NCBI GenBank assembly: GCA_933207985.1
Contig: OW240917.1
Span: 125,575,829 to 125,639,828, forward strand
Length of the DNA: 64,000 nucleotides
From: Pelobates cultripes
Lineage: Eukaryota > Chordata > Amphibia > Anura > Pelobatidae
Reading direction: 5' to 3'
Shown: positions 11,322-22,689 of the stretch, one piece after another
Numbering within the stretch: the stretch's first letter is position 1
Layout: the number at the start of each line of letters is the position of its first letter
Program-made: the position numbers and the translations under genes
The notes under the pieces: generated by a model
What the model saw: only the letters and a program-made list of their open reading frames with translations
What the model was told of the DNA's origin: nothing
The model's database searches: none

Positions 11322-11396
11322 CCCCTTAAGAACACATGACATGTGTGACATGTCATGATTCCCTTTTATTCCAGAAGTTTGGTCCTTAAGGGGTTA
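11322..11396. repeat. Short palindromic repeat with CCCCTTAAG / CTTAAGGGG ends
   Basis: The ends aaccccttaag and ccttaaggggtt are inverted copies about 75 bases apart. The middle holds a smaller palindrome, gacatgtgtgacatgtc. It looks like a tiny non-autonomous DNA transposon or fold-back repeat. No target duplication is certain. Confidence 0.5.
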
Positions 11397-12959
11397 AAGG
11401 GAAACTGTTATTGGAAATTACACAACTGAATAAATCATTGAACCATGCCTACTAATCTGTCATTACTTTTTTTCATGAGATATTCTATTTTCTTTTTAAA
11501 TTTATATTAAAGATTAGGCAAATGATAATGCATTCCAGCTTAGTCCAGGCACAGCCATTGCACACATTATTTAAAGCTGTACTAATGTCACCCAACCAGC
11601 TACATCTCAGTAAGGTGGTCTGGGTGCAGTGGCCCTGTCCTTTTAACCCTGCAATGTAAAACACTTCAGTTCACGTTGCAAGGTTAAATTCACCTCTAGT
11701 GGCTTTCTTCCCAAGTAAAGGTTCATAGTAAAAGTTGTCAATGCATGTGCATCAGATCCACAATTTTCCTCTTCGAGAAGCAATAGATTGGACCATTGCC
11801 AGAGGAGGCCATGCCTCCTCATTGATGTCAACGGAAGTGAAAAAGGTGATTAACAAAATTCATTTTATTTGAATAAAGGGGAGGAGGAACCTGTATCAAA
11901 CAAGGGACAAGGGCACTATGGTGTTCCTTTAATAGATGGAGGTGCCCAGGTGTGTATTTCTACATATCATTTTATTTTTAACACCTCACAAATACATATT
12001 TGTTCAATACAGGGATAAGTAAACATAATATTAAAAATTCTGGTAAGTTTTTCATGGTAAATGTATAGGAACAACCAACTCATATATACGATACAATGAT
12101 TGTAAATAGTAAAAAATTTCAAAATCATTCTGTTCGGTTACATTGAATATGTTTATAGAACACTTTTTAAGTTAAAATTTCTGTGGCCTCAGGTCACATT
12201 GTTTGGAAATTTTTCCGAATGATGAAAAATGCCTCAACCATAATGCAATTGACGTTGGTTGAAATCCAGCCTGTAATAGAACTTTTAAAACTGAACTTTT
12301 TGCAACACTCATATTTCTTAACATAAAACCTCTCTTTGTATCCTACGCTGATGATAATATATTTGGCTTGTAGGCGGCCTACAATGTATTTACTGCTGGG
12401 AAATCTAATCTTTCCTAGGAATATTTTTTTTTTTTAATAGTAACTAAAAGCTGCCCTTTTCCATACACAGGCCTCTATAGTTATACAAATTCTGACAGTG
12501 ATGTATTCAAGTATCGGACGATCATTTCTGTGAAATCCAAACTGCCGCTTCTTAAAGCAAAAGTTGTCCCTTTCCATTGGCCTTGGCAGGCATCATTAGT
12601 TCAAGCACTTTCACAGTGATGCTTTCAGTATCAACTGCTGCGTATTCAAGTGTCCTGGGATTTAGATTTCCAATACAGGAACTGGCAACCTAATGCAGCA
12701 CAAGCTTTGCTGTGGCTCAGCCTTTTCTCTCCCCCCTTTGATTGCCCTGTGAAGCTATTCAATGCTTGAGGTGGGGGGAGGGAGGAAAGTAGTGACAGAT
12801 GACTGGCAAAGTCTGACTTAGAAAATACCCAGAAACACTATACTCCTTCTTACAGAGCAATAGCTTCCTACACTTCCAGGACTGGGAAAATATGTGCTGG
12901 ATTTAGAAGCTGCTAAGAGTCAGTGAAAGGCTGCTGCTTCCTTCAGTTTGTATTGAGCT
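11397..12959. other. Intergenic DNA upstream of FGF2
   Basis: No gene seen. MITE-like words (cagtaaggtggtctgggtg, near 11608; gtgttcctttaa near 11924) suggest a decayed TTAA-type MITE between about 11560 and 11930. The rest, including bases 12440-12960 that approach FGF2, gave nothing I could assign. Confidence 0.4.
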
Positions 12960-14017
12960 TAGAAGTTGGAAGCAGCAGGAGGCGGAGGAGAGCTTCACCT
13001 ATATAAATAAATAACTAATCTGTGACATAACAAGTCCTGATGGCAGAGGATTGGATCAGAATGAGGAGCAGCCTACACAGTGCCCCCGGCTCCTGGAAGC
13101 TCTACACTGCTCTATAAAGCAAGGCTGTACGCACATGCAAAACTTCAGCACCCATTGCAGCCCAGTATGGGAAACGATGCTGGTGTATTATAGAGGATGA
13201 CGGAGGAAAGGCCAAGAGTCCTGTGATCGCACTTCAGAATCATACCCAGCGAAATCCACTGTGCATTCTCTATAACGACACAGCGAGGACGCAGAATATA
13301 CTTTGGATGGGAATACCTAAATCGTAGATAAGTTGGCTCTTGTTCCAGCTGCAACTCATTGAATGAAGAAAGGGGCCCGAGAAGGGAGGAGAAGATTTCT
13401 GGCTACTTAGTGAACTGAGATGCTGTTACCTGCTGAAAGCTGAACTTACGTTACATGACACCGAAACCAATTGGCTTGGAGTAACCCTTATTGGACCAGT
13501 GCTGCTCCTAATTTTTCTGCTGCTGAACAATTACTGTAGTTTTGCTAGAACAACTATTCTCGGTCAGAAACAGTATTTTCCCTCTCATACCTCATTTGAA
13601 CTCTTCTTGGGACGGTGTTAGGTGTGTATTAAATGCTTCTGTACCAAGGTACGAGCTCCTGCTAGTGTCTCACTGGCCCCAATCAAACCTTGACTTGGCC
13701 ATTGCTGCTACTGTTCTGCTTTTCTGATTCAAGACTTGTTTCCCCACTGCAGGTTAATCCTAATTGGACAGTAATGACTGCCTTTATTTATTGCTGAATC
13801 CTAACTTCCTGACCTTATACGTAGTATGTGTGATCTTCTATCCCATTGTGGATTTCTATTGGATCAAGGTTATATATATATTCCCCACTCGTTTCAGAAA
13901 TTCTGACTTGTACCCTGCACCTGTTGAAATCTGGCTGATCATCACCTATGTGAGTTCCCTTTACCTACTTTCTAACTTTCACAAGGATCACTGATTATCC
14001 CACATTTGGATTTCGAG
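12960..14017 (+). promoter_or_regulatory. FGF2: Probable FGF2 promoter and 5' UTR region
   Basis: Placed by position only: it precedes the FGF2 initiator ATG and looks less repeat-dense than its surroundings. A TATA-like string TATATAAA lies at 13000-13007, about 1 kb before the ATG. Whether transcription starts near it is unknown; the mammalian gene is GC-rich and TATA-less, so this may be chance. The frame of the ATG is closed by TAA at 13973-13975. One in-frame CTG (13991) lies between, and would add only nine residues if used. Confidence 0.3.
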
Positions 14018-14195
14018 ATGGCGGCTGGAAGTATCACAACCCTACCAATAGGGCCTGAGGATGGGGGCAGTAGCCCATTTCCCCCTGGTAACTTTAAAGA
14101 CCCCAAGAGACTTTACTGCAAAAATGGTGGATATTTCTTAAGGATCAACTCAGATGGCAGAGTGGACGGCTCAAGAGAGAAGGGCGACTCACACA
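14018..14195 (+). CDS. FGF2: FGF2 coding exon 1
   Basis: Encodes residues 1-59 plus the first base of codon 60. It starts MAAGSITTLP, has the heparin-binding N-terminal stretch FKDPKRLYCKNGG, and ends REKGDSH before the donor GTGAGT at 14196. Length (178 bases of coding sequence) and phase 1 splice match human exon 1 as I know it. FGF2 is a heparan-sulfate-binding growth factor that signals through FGF receptors and leaves the cell without a signal peptide; none is seen here. Residues YFLRINSDGRVDGSREK fit the amphibian form. The initiator is chosen because MAAGS is the conserved start and the upstream frame is soon closed. The long CUG-initiated N-terminal extension known in mammals is not encoded. 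Confidence 0.97.
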
Positions 14196-15332
14196 GTGAG
14201 TGTACACTAAATGTGACTGGGTCACACATGCAGATTTCATTTGTGTGAGTGCATGGGCATCTATCACCAAGTGAGGATATGAGTGAGTGGTCTGTTACTA
14301 AATTATGAACTAGGCTGTTATGTGGATATATGCAAAAGGGACATCTGCCGCGATTGTTGTACAACAACTTTTAGAGTTCCTAGACAAAGTTCCTGTGAAT
14401 GGTAGTTCAATAATGCAGCGTATCAATATTTTTCAAAATGTGTCAATATTTGTTTTGTAGAGGAGCAAGTGTCAATATGCCCATATGTTGTGCTATGTTT
14501 TACAAGTGAATCATACTGTGTTTTAATGCACTTACTTGCATATTTTGAAAATTAGCTATTTAGAATTATGTACTGTCAGCTGATTTTGTAACATTCGTTT
14601 AGGAAGGATATAATGCTAAAACAGTAGCTATAGAAAAGGAGTTCCCCCAAATCAGGCCAGATTCTAGTAAGAGTGGATCAGGAAGGTATATATTTGGTTT
14701 AATTAACTTAAAAAAGTAAACAGCTAATTTTGGGTACACTTATAATTTTCTATCTGTTCAGTCTACATAGAAAGTAAATGATGTAATTTAAGCTGCTGTA
14801 GACTAGCATTGGTGGCTGAATGCAATGGGAGTTGTAATTCATCATAGGTGTAGTGACAGTGATGGTCTATGGCATAATAACAATCTCTTCTTTTAGGTAC
14901 CCATTCTAAAATGGAATAGTCAATCAGTGGCTGCATACTGCATGAAACAGTTTTGTTTACATCAGTGACTTCGAGTGAAAGTAATATTTCCATATTTTTG
15001 CTTCTTTTGTTGTGTGTTGACTTACAGTAATGTAAATGTACATCCCCTACTAAGAAGCTTATTCACTTAACCAGGAATTGTGACAAATTCATCAAGTAAT
15101 TGGATATTTTAGGCCATGATAGCTGAGTTGAATACTGAGATTTTTATTCCTATCCAGCTATAATAGATAAATTTAATATTTACCCGCCAGTTCTCCATAC
15201 GTTTTTTTATGACATATTTTTAGGCACATTCTTATAATATCCTGTTTTTTGAAATTGGAAAAGTTAGTTTTCAGGGGTTATTTGCTAAAGTAAGAATGCA
15301 AGGTGAATTTAATGTGAATTTAACATTTATAG
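14196..15332 (+). other. FGF2: FGF2 intron 1, proximal part
   Basis: Starts with a strong donor (GTGAGT). AT-rich and without recognisable genes or repeats up to the MITE-like unit at 15333. The open frame to 14248 is only read-through of exon 1 into the intron. Confidence 0.6.
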
Positions 15333-15762
15333 GTACAGTATAGTCACCAGAACAATTACACCTTATTGTATTTGTTCTGGTGAGTAAAATCAGTGCCTTC
15401 AGGCTTTTTGCTGTAAGCCCTGTCTTTTCAGGAAAATGCAGTGCTTACATTACAGCCTAGTGATAACTACACTGGTCACTCCTCACATGGCTACTAGAGG
15501 TGCTTCCTGGGGCAGTGCTGCCTAGAATGCATCACAACATTCAGTGTCTCCTCCCTCTGCATGCAGATACTGAACTTTCCTCATAGAGATTCATTGATTC
15601 AATTCAGGGCTCTGTTTGAATCATGCTGGCTCTGCCCCTGATCTGCTATAGTAAGATTTTACTATATTTAGGGAGGCAAGAGAGGGCATAGGGGGCTTTA
15701 GGAACACTATAGGGTCAGAAATATATGCTTGTGTTCCTGTCCATAGTGCTGGCAAAGCATAA
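15333..15762. mobile_element. Decayed MITE, family of 33105-33692 and 60824-61378
   Basis: Shares long words with the other two copies: tatagtcaccagaac, tttgttctggtgagta, tcaggctttttgctgtaag, ttcagtgtctcctccctctg, tcatagagattcattgatt. Its outer ends are eroded, with no clear TTAA. No coding capacity. Confidence 0.65.
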
Positions 15763-17933
15763 TGGAAAATATAGTCCACAACATCTGGAGTGCCAATGTT
15801 TACCTAATCCTGCTCTAAAATGTCACCACTACTGGAGTGAACTGAATGTGGCACAAGCACCAATTGAGACCAAAGTTGTTAATCGTATTAAAACAGTTTG
15901 ACATTGTGGAACAGCATCCAGGAAGTCCTGGCACCATAACTACTAAAACAAGCTGTAGTGGACACTTGTCTGGCTGACTGAGAGCCGCTCATAGACTCTC
16001 AACTGGCCCTCACTCAGGGCAGACCATGCACAGAGGGCTGTTGAAGTGTTCTCTGCATGGTGCTGGTGCCCACAGCATAATGCAAGCGCATCTAATGATG
16101 CGCATGCACAGTGCTGGCTGGGGTTAGTTCCCTGGTATCCCTAATACGAGACACCAGAAAACAAAATTGAGAGAATTGGAGCGAAATGCCAGAGAATATG
16201 TCTTGACTACACACTTTGATTTGAATGGGGATTATTAACAGTAACAGTAGATAATGTATAGTTGTACTTCACTAGTGCCGCTCTAAAAACTGAACTATAT
16301 TATGCTAATTATTGATTTCCTATGATGGAATTGAGATTCAGTATTCTTTACTTTGTGTGATTGCAAATATAATGTCCATTTCTGCTTCCCTGGTTTCCTG
16401 CTACATTATATGAGCTATTGAATGTCTTCTGGACACCCTTCCTTTATCTTGTCTCTTCCAATATATAACAGAGCTCTGACAATAGGTGACATATAGTATA
16501 CAAACACAGCACGGTTACATCTGTCACTCTGTTAAACAGCTGTCAAACTGGGTCACACACTTATGAGATGCAGAGCAAGTCATCTGGCAGCAGGTTTTGT
16601 TCTAAATGTCACCCCTTACGGCCATTTGCTTAACCTCAGCAAATGTGCATGTTTTTCAAAGCAGACTCATCCATTGTGGCATTCATCATGTCTGCTATGA
16701 AAACTGAAAACTGAGTGTGATACAATACAAATACACAAAATGCCCAAATATATGTTGCTTATATAAAGCTATGATTCGTGACTTTCTTGTTAATGTATTT
16801 TGTATAACACGGTATTAAAGAGAAAAATTGTAGTAAATGTAACTGGGAATAACAAATGGGAGGGGGAATACTGGGCCAGGTTTTTTTTATATTCTCTTGT
16901 ATTCTAGCACAGTGGAGGGGGTCCACACAATATTTCACTAGGTGATTGGGCATTTTGTGGTCCTTTTCTCTTTTAGAACCACAATTAATGTCCTAATATA
17001 TATATACTTTTGCATATATTATTTCTAGGCTGTGATTTTTGTTAACGATGACGTAATCATGCCATTTGCCCCATTCACAGTTATATCGGAATTACTTGAT
17101 TGATTATCCTTGTCAAGTTCATACAGCCGTGCAGTAGTTAATAGTGTGATATATATCCTTTTACAATTGATTTCTTCAAGATGACATTGTTATGACAGAA
17201 TAGATTATCACTGGTCCTTTGGACATTAAGAGTTATTTGCAATATATTTCACCAATTGCTGGTAGTAATTTATATGAATTAGCACGGCCATTAAGAATTA
17301 CTATGTACTATGCATCTTCCTCTCCAACCACCTTTGGGTATCAGCCCCCTCCACTACTTTCCTTATACTCAAAAGTGTAGCTTACATTAATACATAAAAA
17401 CACGTTCCCTTGGATCTGTAGTTTGTTCAATTTGTGAAGTTTGTTTAGATGGCCATTTTGCATGGATAATGAGAAAGTGAACTTCCTCATTATGTTGTGG
17501 AGGGAGTTTCGGGGATTCGATGTGGAGTCATCCACAGTCTCCTAGCACCCTCCTACTTCAATAATATGTAGTGGTTATGGTGTCTGGAGGATCCTCCTTC
17601 TTGTGCACGTTTTTCCAGGAATCTACACTTCCATCTGGATCCCCCTATATCATACTAGAACTAATCTGACAATCTGTGGCAATATTGCACTTTAATGGGA
17701 TTATTACTGTGCATGCACATGTTGCACTAGTTTGTATTGAAAAACTATGGTGCATGGATTTGAACTGGTTAATGTGCTCGAATATGCATTATTTTGCTTA
17801 TGGTTCCAATATGGTCACAGAGACACAATGCATAGGTCTTAAGTCTGTCTAGATAGACACATTTCATGATCCTAGTATGGGATTATTTAATAAATTAAAG
17901 TTAATGTTAAGTAGGACTGATGACCATGCATTG
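15763..17933. other. FGF2: FGF2 intron 1, no gene
   Basis: No coding potential. Bases about 15880-16160 carry MITE-like words (ggcaccataactacta, aagctgtagtgg, gctggtgcccac) but no clean ends. The rest is AT-rich unique-looking DNA. Confidence 0.45.
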
Positions 17934-17941
17934 GTCTAGTA

Positions 17942-18116
17942 CAGGGGTTTCTAACCCTGTCCTCAAGTACCCCCTACCAGTCCAGGATTTTGGGATTACT
18001 GTGTTGTGTCTTAAAGTGTTTTTTTTTTCCTTTCTGAAACCACCTTATACACAAGGGGGTAATCCCTAAATCCTGGACTGCTAGGGGGTACTTAAGGAGT
18101 GGATTGGGAACCACTG
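17942..18116. mobile_element. hAT-type MITE with 8-base target duplication
   Basis: The 8-base word gtctagta is duplicated at 17934-17941 and 18117-18124. Inside, the element starts caggggtttctaaccctg and ends gattgggaaccactg, imperfect inverted repeats that continue inwards (tcaagtaccccctaccagtc against ggactgctagggggtact). Length 175 bases, no coding. An 8-base duplication with CAG-type termini is the hAT signature. Confidence 0.85.
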
Positions 18117-18297
18117 GTCTAGTACACTGATAGCCAACTGCTCTACAATTCAGGGATGGCTAACTGGTCTGGTCCAAGGAAAGGCTTATACTGATGAGAT
18201 GCCTTTGCCCTCAAATGTGTGCCAGGGTAGAGTACATTTGGTGGGGGGGTGAATGTTTCCATTTTGCCCCATAATTAATCCTCCAATGAAAATAAAA

Positions 18298-18301
<4 letters not shown>

Positions 18302-18343
<42 letters not shown>
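18302..18343. repeat. (AT)n microsatellite
   Basis: An uninterrupted AT dinucleotide run of about 20 units in FGF2 intron 1. Confidence 0.95.
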
Positions 18344-18350
<7 letters not shown>

Positions 18351-19084
18351 CAGTGATCTGTCAATCATATAAAATGCTGTATTTTACATGTTAAATAGTG
18401 TATGGAAAAGAAAAGTTAACAAAACTGCTGTAAACCGTAATAAAGTAGCTATGATAAAATCATGTACTTGTAATGGTGTATCCAAGCAGTTGTTAAGTTT
18501 CATCCAGACTTTGATGCCTATAGCCTGGAATGAGCGGGTTTAGTGGTTAAAGTGTTGGTCTTGAATACACAAGTTTGTGGGTTTGTTTGTATTCTTAGCC
18601 ACTTAGTCCATGTTTGATGTTGGACAAATCACTATTCCCCCTCCTTCCTCAGCTTACCCACCTGCACTGGAGACTTGAAAAATTCAGGGTTTTTTTAGTA
18701 TTCTGGGCTTGCAGCAAATGTGCTGGTTTCAAACCACTCTATACATTTTCTTTAATAACCATTACTAAAAGTGAGCTGTCAGGTTGTAATTGTGATTGAA
18801 ATGTGCCTTTTCTCAATATTTTTGGAGCTGTTTGATAGATATTTACTATCCAATTGCAATTAAAAAAATAATCGTAAAAAGATCTGCATGTTAAATCATG
18901 TTGCAATAAAAGTTAATAGTGTGTTAAAATATAATGTTTATTTCTAAAATATAAATATATGAAATTACATTTATATTTTAAGATCAGGCCAAGATCAGTC
19001 AAATGTATCTATATTATTTGTAATTTGTATATTTATATATATATATATGTATGTATATATATATATATAATTGAAAAAGCATCT
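18344..19084. other. FGF2: FGF2 intron 1, no gene
   Basis: AT-rich with no gene seen. A second TA/TG-rich microsatellite at about 19028-19070 directly precedes the Penelope-like terminal copy. Confidence 0.5.
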
Positions 19085-19290
19085 TGCACTCCATGTTCTG
19101 TAAAGGTACTTTCCCGGTGCTCGTCAGGCCCAATGTACAAAAAAGGTAGTCCAGATAGCACTCTCAGGTCTTAGTAAAATAAAACTTAGCTTTTAATTAG
19201 CTTGTCATAAAGAATCAACGTTTCAGTTTGTTATCCACAAACTTTCATCAGGACTAACATACATAGTGCAAACACTTCCCTACATACCTC
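19085..19290 (-). repeat. Penelope-like terminal repeat, sense copy at the 3' end
   Basis: On the minus strand this reads gcactatgtatgttagtcc, the hammerhead-like fold (19213-19255), gacaagctaatt, then aagacctgagagtgctatctgga. The same order is on the plus strand at about 23812-23945. The two lie in opposite orientation at the two ends of the minus-strand Penelope-like element, so this one is the sense-oriented 3' copy. Confidence 0.65.
19213..19255 (-). ncRNA. Hammerhead-ribozyme-like fold 2b (inverted copy)
   Basis: Same structure as fold 2a at 23838-23880, on the minus strand: AGTC stem I, CTGATGA, extra A, AGTTTG / CAAACT stem II, GAAA, ACGT mini stem III, then GATT. Two copies about 4.6 kb apart have kept every core base and both flanking stems, which suggests shared recent origin or retained function before insertion. 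Confidence 0.6.
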
Positions 19291-19828
19291 AAAATACATG
19301 CAATTAATTAAACCACCACCGGACCACCATCAACTCCATGTCCGCGTGGTTTGGGGCTAGCACGGGTTCCGCCGACGTCATCGTGTCCGTGTGTGACTTC
19401 ATCATGTAACATCAGCGTCATTACCTCATCACGCAAGTCCCCGTCCGTGGCCTCATCGGGAGGACATTACTATGGAAACAATGTAAACACATATCAAATC
19501 ATCGTGGCATAAAAACTTAAGCATAAAAATCACTTCACAATAGCCAAAATACCATCAAGGATACTAGTGATGTAATATGATGTGCTGGAGTTCAATAACG
19601 TATCAATGATTATAAATTCAGCGGTCCCAAGATTTATACCATATAAATCCCAGTGTAACTCTGCCCCAAAGTATCCATATTTTGTCAAATCATACATCAA
19701 GAAATAAATAGGATTATATCCACTGCAAAACATTAAAGTGGTATTTATTAGAACACCATACATGGTGATATGGGGATTCTAAGAGGAATCCAAGTCCCCA
19801 CTAATACACAATTTATATACTAGACATA
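19291..19828 (-). other. 3' part of the Penelope-like element, non-coding
   Basis: Lies between the terminal copy and the inserted CR1-like LINE. Contains no convincing frame. Bases 19370-19460 are unusually rich in CG dinucleotides for this window (gtccgcgtgg, gacgtcatcgtgtccgtgtg). Confidence 0.4.
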
Positions 19829-21745
19829 GTTACATAGTTACATAGTTACATAGTTACATAGCTGAAAAGAGACTTGCGTCCATCAAGTTCAGCCTTCCTC
19901 ACATTTGTTTTTTGCTGTTGATCCAAAAGAAGGCAAAAAAACCCAGTTTGAAGCACAATTTTGCAACAAGCTAGGAAAAAAATTCCTTCTTGACCCCAGA
20001 ATGGCAGTCAGATTTATCCTTGGATCAAGCAGTTATTACCCTACATTGAAAGATTATATCCTTGAATATTCTGTTCTTGCAAGTATGCATCTAGTAGCCG
20101 TTTGAACATCTGTATGGACTCTGATAAAACCACTTCCTCAGGCAGAGAATTCCACATCCTGATTGTTCTTACAGTAAAAAAACCTTTCCTTTGCCTTAGG
20201 CGAAATCTTCTTTCTTCCAGTCTAAACGCATGGCCTCGTGTCCTATGTAAAGTCCGGTTTGTGAATAGATTTCCACACAATGGTTTGTATTGGCCCCGAA
20301 TATATTTGTATAATGTTATCATATCCCCTCTCAGGCGACGTTTTTCTAAACTAAATAGGTTTAAATTTGTTAACCTTTCTTCATAGCTGATATGTTCCAT
20401 TCCTTTTATTAATTTTGTAGCCCGCCTCTGCACTTTTTCTAGTGCCATAATATCCTTCTTTAGAACAGGTGCCCAAAATTGCACAGCATATTCAATATGG
20501 GGTCTTACCAGTGATTTATAAAGAGGCAAAATTATATTCTTGTCCCGAGAATGAATGCCCTTTTTCATGCATGACAATACCTTACTGGCCTTGGCCACTG
20601 CTGATTGACATTGCACATTGTTGCATAGTTTGTTGTCTATAACAATTCCCAAGTCCTTTTCATGTGTTGTTATCCCTAATTCGCTTCCATTAAGGGTATA
20701 CGTTGCTTGTGTATTCTTTACGCCGAAGTGCATAACTTTGCATTTTTCAACATTAAATTTCATCTGCCATTTGAGTGCCCAGTCCCCCAGTCTATCTAAA
20801 TCCCTCTGCAGCAAAGTAATATCTTGCTCACATTGTATTGTTTTACAAAGTTTGGTGTCATCTGCAAACACTGAAACATGACTTTCAATGCAGTCTTCAA
20901 GATCATTTATAAACATGTTAAATAGAAGGGGTCCCAGAACAGACCCCTGAGGGACACCACTTGCCACCTCTGTCCAGCTTGAAAATTTACCATTAATGAC
21001 AACTCTTTGTACTCTGTTTTTAAGCCAATGTTCTACCCAAGAACAAGCATTTTCATCTAGACCGATTTCCTTGAGTTTGAACACTAATCTATTGTGTGGA
21101 ACTGTATCAAATGCCTTGGCAAAATCCAAATAGATCACATCCACGGCAACACCCTGATCTATACTTCTACTTACTTCTTCGTAGAACGCAATCAAGTTAG
21201 TTTGACATGACCTGTGCTTCATAAAACCATGCTGATTTTTGCTGATAACCATGTTCTTCTCAAGGAATTCTTGAATATTATCCCTTAATAAACTTTCAAA
21301 TATTTTACCAGCCACAGAAGTTAAGCTCACAGGTCTATAATTTCCAGGCAAGGATTTTGAACCCTTTTTGAATATAGGAACCACATCTGCCTTCCTCCAA
21401 TCCTCCGGAACACTTCCTGAAAGAAAAGAATCTTGAAAGATTAAAAACAGAGGTTCACTTATTTCTGCACTTAGTTCCTTAAGTACAGTGGATGGATACC
21501 GTCAGGCCCTGGAGCTTTGTTTATATTAACTTTCTTTAGTTGCTGCAGCACCTTGTCTTGAGTTAACCAATTACAATTATTCTGCAAGTTTTTAGTAGCA
21601 ATCATTTGCACATCTATTGCCATGGGTTCTTCCTTAATATATACGGAGGAGAAAAAGTTATTTAAAATTCCTGCCTTTTCCTGGTCTTCATTAATTAACA
21701 CCCCCGTTTCAGTTTTTAGTGTACCTACACTTTCATTTTGGACAT
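19829..21745 (-). mobile_element. CR1-like LINE, 5' truncated, inserted in a Penelope-like element
   Basis: Read on the minus strand: RT from its N terminus (frame 21701-21471), then one long frame (from about 21480 to 20041), a short 3' UTR, and a tail of 8-base units (ctatgtaa) at 19829-19860. Such octamer tails are normal for CR1-like LINEs, which lack poly(A). The upstream boundary near 21745 is approximate and no target duplication was seen. Penelope-like sequence lies on both sides, so this insertion is the younger one. Confidence 0.8.
20041..21480 (-). pseudogene. CR1-like reverse transcriptase, nearly intact
   Basis: From KELSAEISEPLF the frame runs through PEDWRKADVVPIFKKG, NYRPVSLTSVAGK, the QHGF-RSC box, motif A (DVIYLDFAKAFDTVPH), motif B (SGVPQGSVLGPLLF), the catalytic FADD box (VFADDTKLC), and the C-terminal RMWNSLPEEVV motif of the CR1 group, with no stop until close to the 3' end. 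The shorter minus frame 21701-21471 holds KAPGPDGIHP, the first RT motif. A one-base deletion near 21490 separates the two. The endonuclease domain is missing by 5' truncation. The enzyme copies LINE RNA at a chromosomal nick. Confidence 0.85.
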
Positions 21746-22447
21746 ATGTTCCAAAATTTAAAATAAGCAGGAAAAAAAGAGAATAGAATAAATCTATTAT
21801 TCAAGGAGATAGTCCATGTTATGAGAAGATAATCAATCAATAATGTGTTGCATTTACCTTATCATCCTCCCTACATATTATAAGTTGGTCACCAAACAAA
21901 AAAGACTGAGTTCCAAATAATTCTGAAGCCTAACCCCATGGGTGGACACAAAGTATTTATTTGTATTATCCAAGACCTCCAGGCCAAAATCATTATTACT
22001 ATGTACAAATATGGGTGAAAAATACAGTCGCAATGAAAACAGGTTCTGTCCCTCGGGATGGATCCTGCACATCCAAACTGCATCCTCACCATCCATATAA
22101 CTTGGAAAACAACCAAGCAAGGTAAACCATAGTCTTATGCATGGATACCACTGCATGTTGTGGGCCAATGTATATCAAATAACGCACAGTATTAAGTAAG
22201 GAGGGTGGTGACCCTTTCCAATGGGACAAAACCCAGGGTGGATTTTGAGGCCCAGTAAGAGTAAACAATCCACTATGTACCAGATATTCTACCTATTAAG
22301 TCTAAGTGAAACTATACGTATAAACAGTGTAATGATAATATCCGAAAACCAAGTGTAGACCAATAATAAGGCATCTTCATGTTGAGTATAAGGGATAATA
22401 GCCTAACCCTAAGAGTGGGCACAAATCACCCCACTCAAAATATTGTC

Positions 22448-22506
<59 letters not shown>

Positions 22507-22689
22507 AAATTCACAAAAGCAGGAATCAAGCTAAAGCCCTGTAATCAGCCATCATTATATTGAGCATAAGGGATGCTGGCCTAACCCAAGGGGTGGTCAC
22601 CAATCAACCCAATACAAAATTGGTCAGGCTAGAGGAAGCATCAGACATCCTATAAAACTATACCCCTATGTCAAACTAAAGAAAAGCTG
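21746..22689 (-). other. Non-coding part of Penelope-like element 2 with recurring 25-base word
   Basis: No frame of note. A word of the form gcctaaccc-a-gggtgg-cac recurs at about 21929, 22400 and 22580, each time before a similar tail. A TA/CA microsatellite interrupts at 22446-22503. Confidence 0.4.
22446..22503. repeat. (TA)n(CA)n microsatellite
   Basis: A TA dinucleotide run passes directly into a CA run of about 15 units. Confidence 0.95.

Noticed and set aside
13000..13007. TATATAAA as a firm FGF2 TATA box
   Set aside because: It is about 1 kb before the ATG in AT-rich DNA and has no supporting start-site evidence; kept only as a weak note.
14006..14017. TTG at 14006 as an FGF2 start
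   Set aside because: The conserved start MAAGSITTLP begins at the ATG at 14018; the codons before it have no known counterpart.
20102..20881. Plus-strand frames as genes
   Set aside because: They are antisense shadows of the CR1-like reverse transcriptase, which carries the full motif series on the minus strand.
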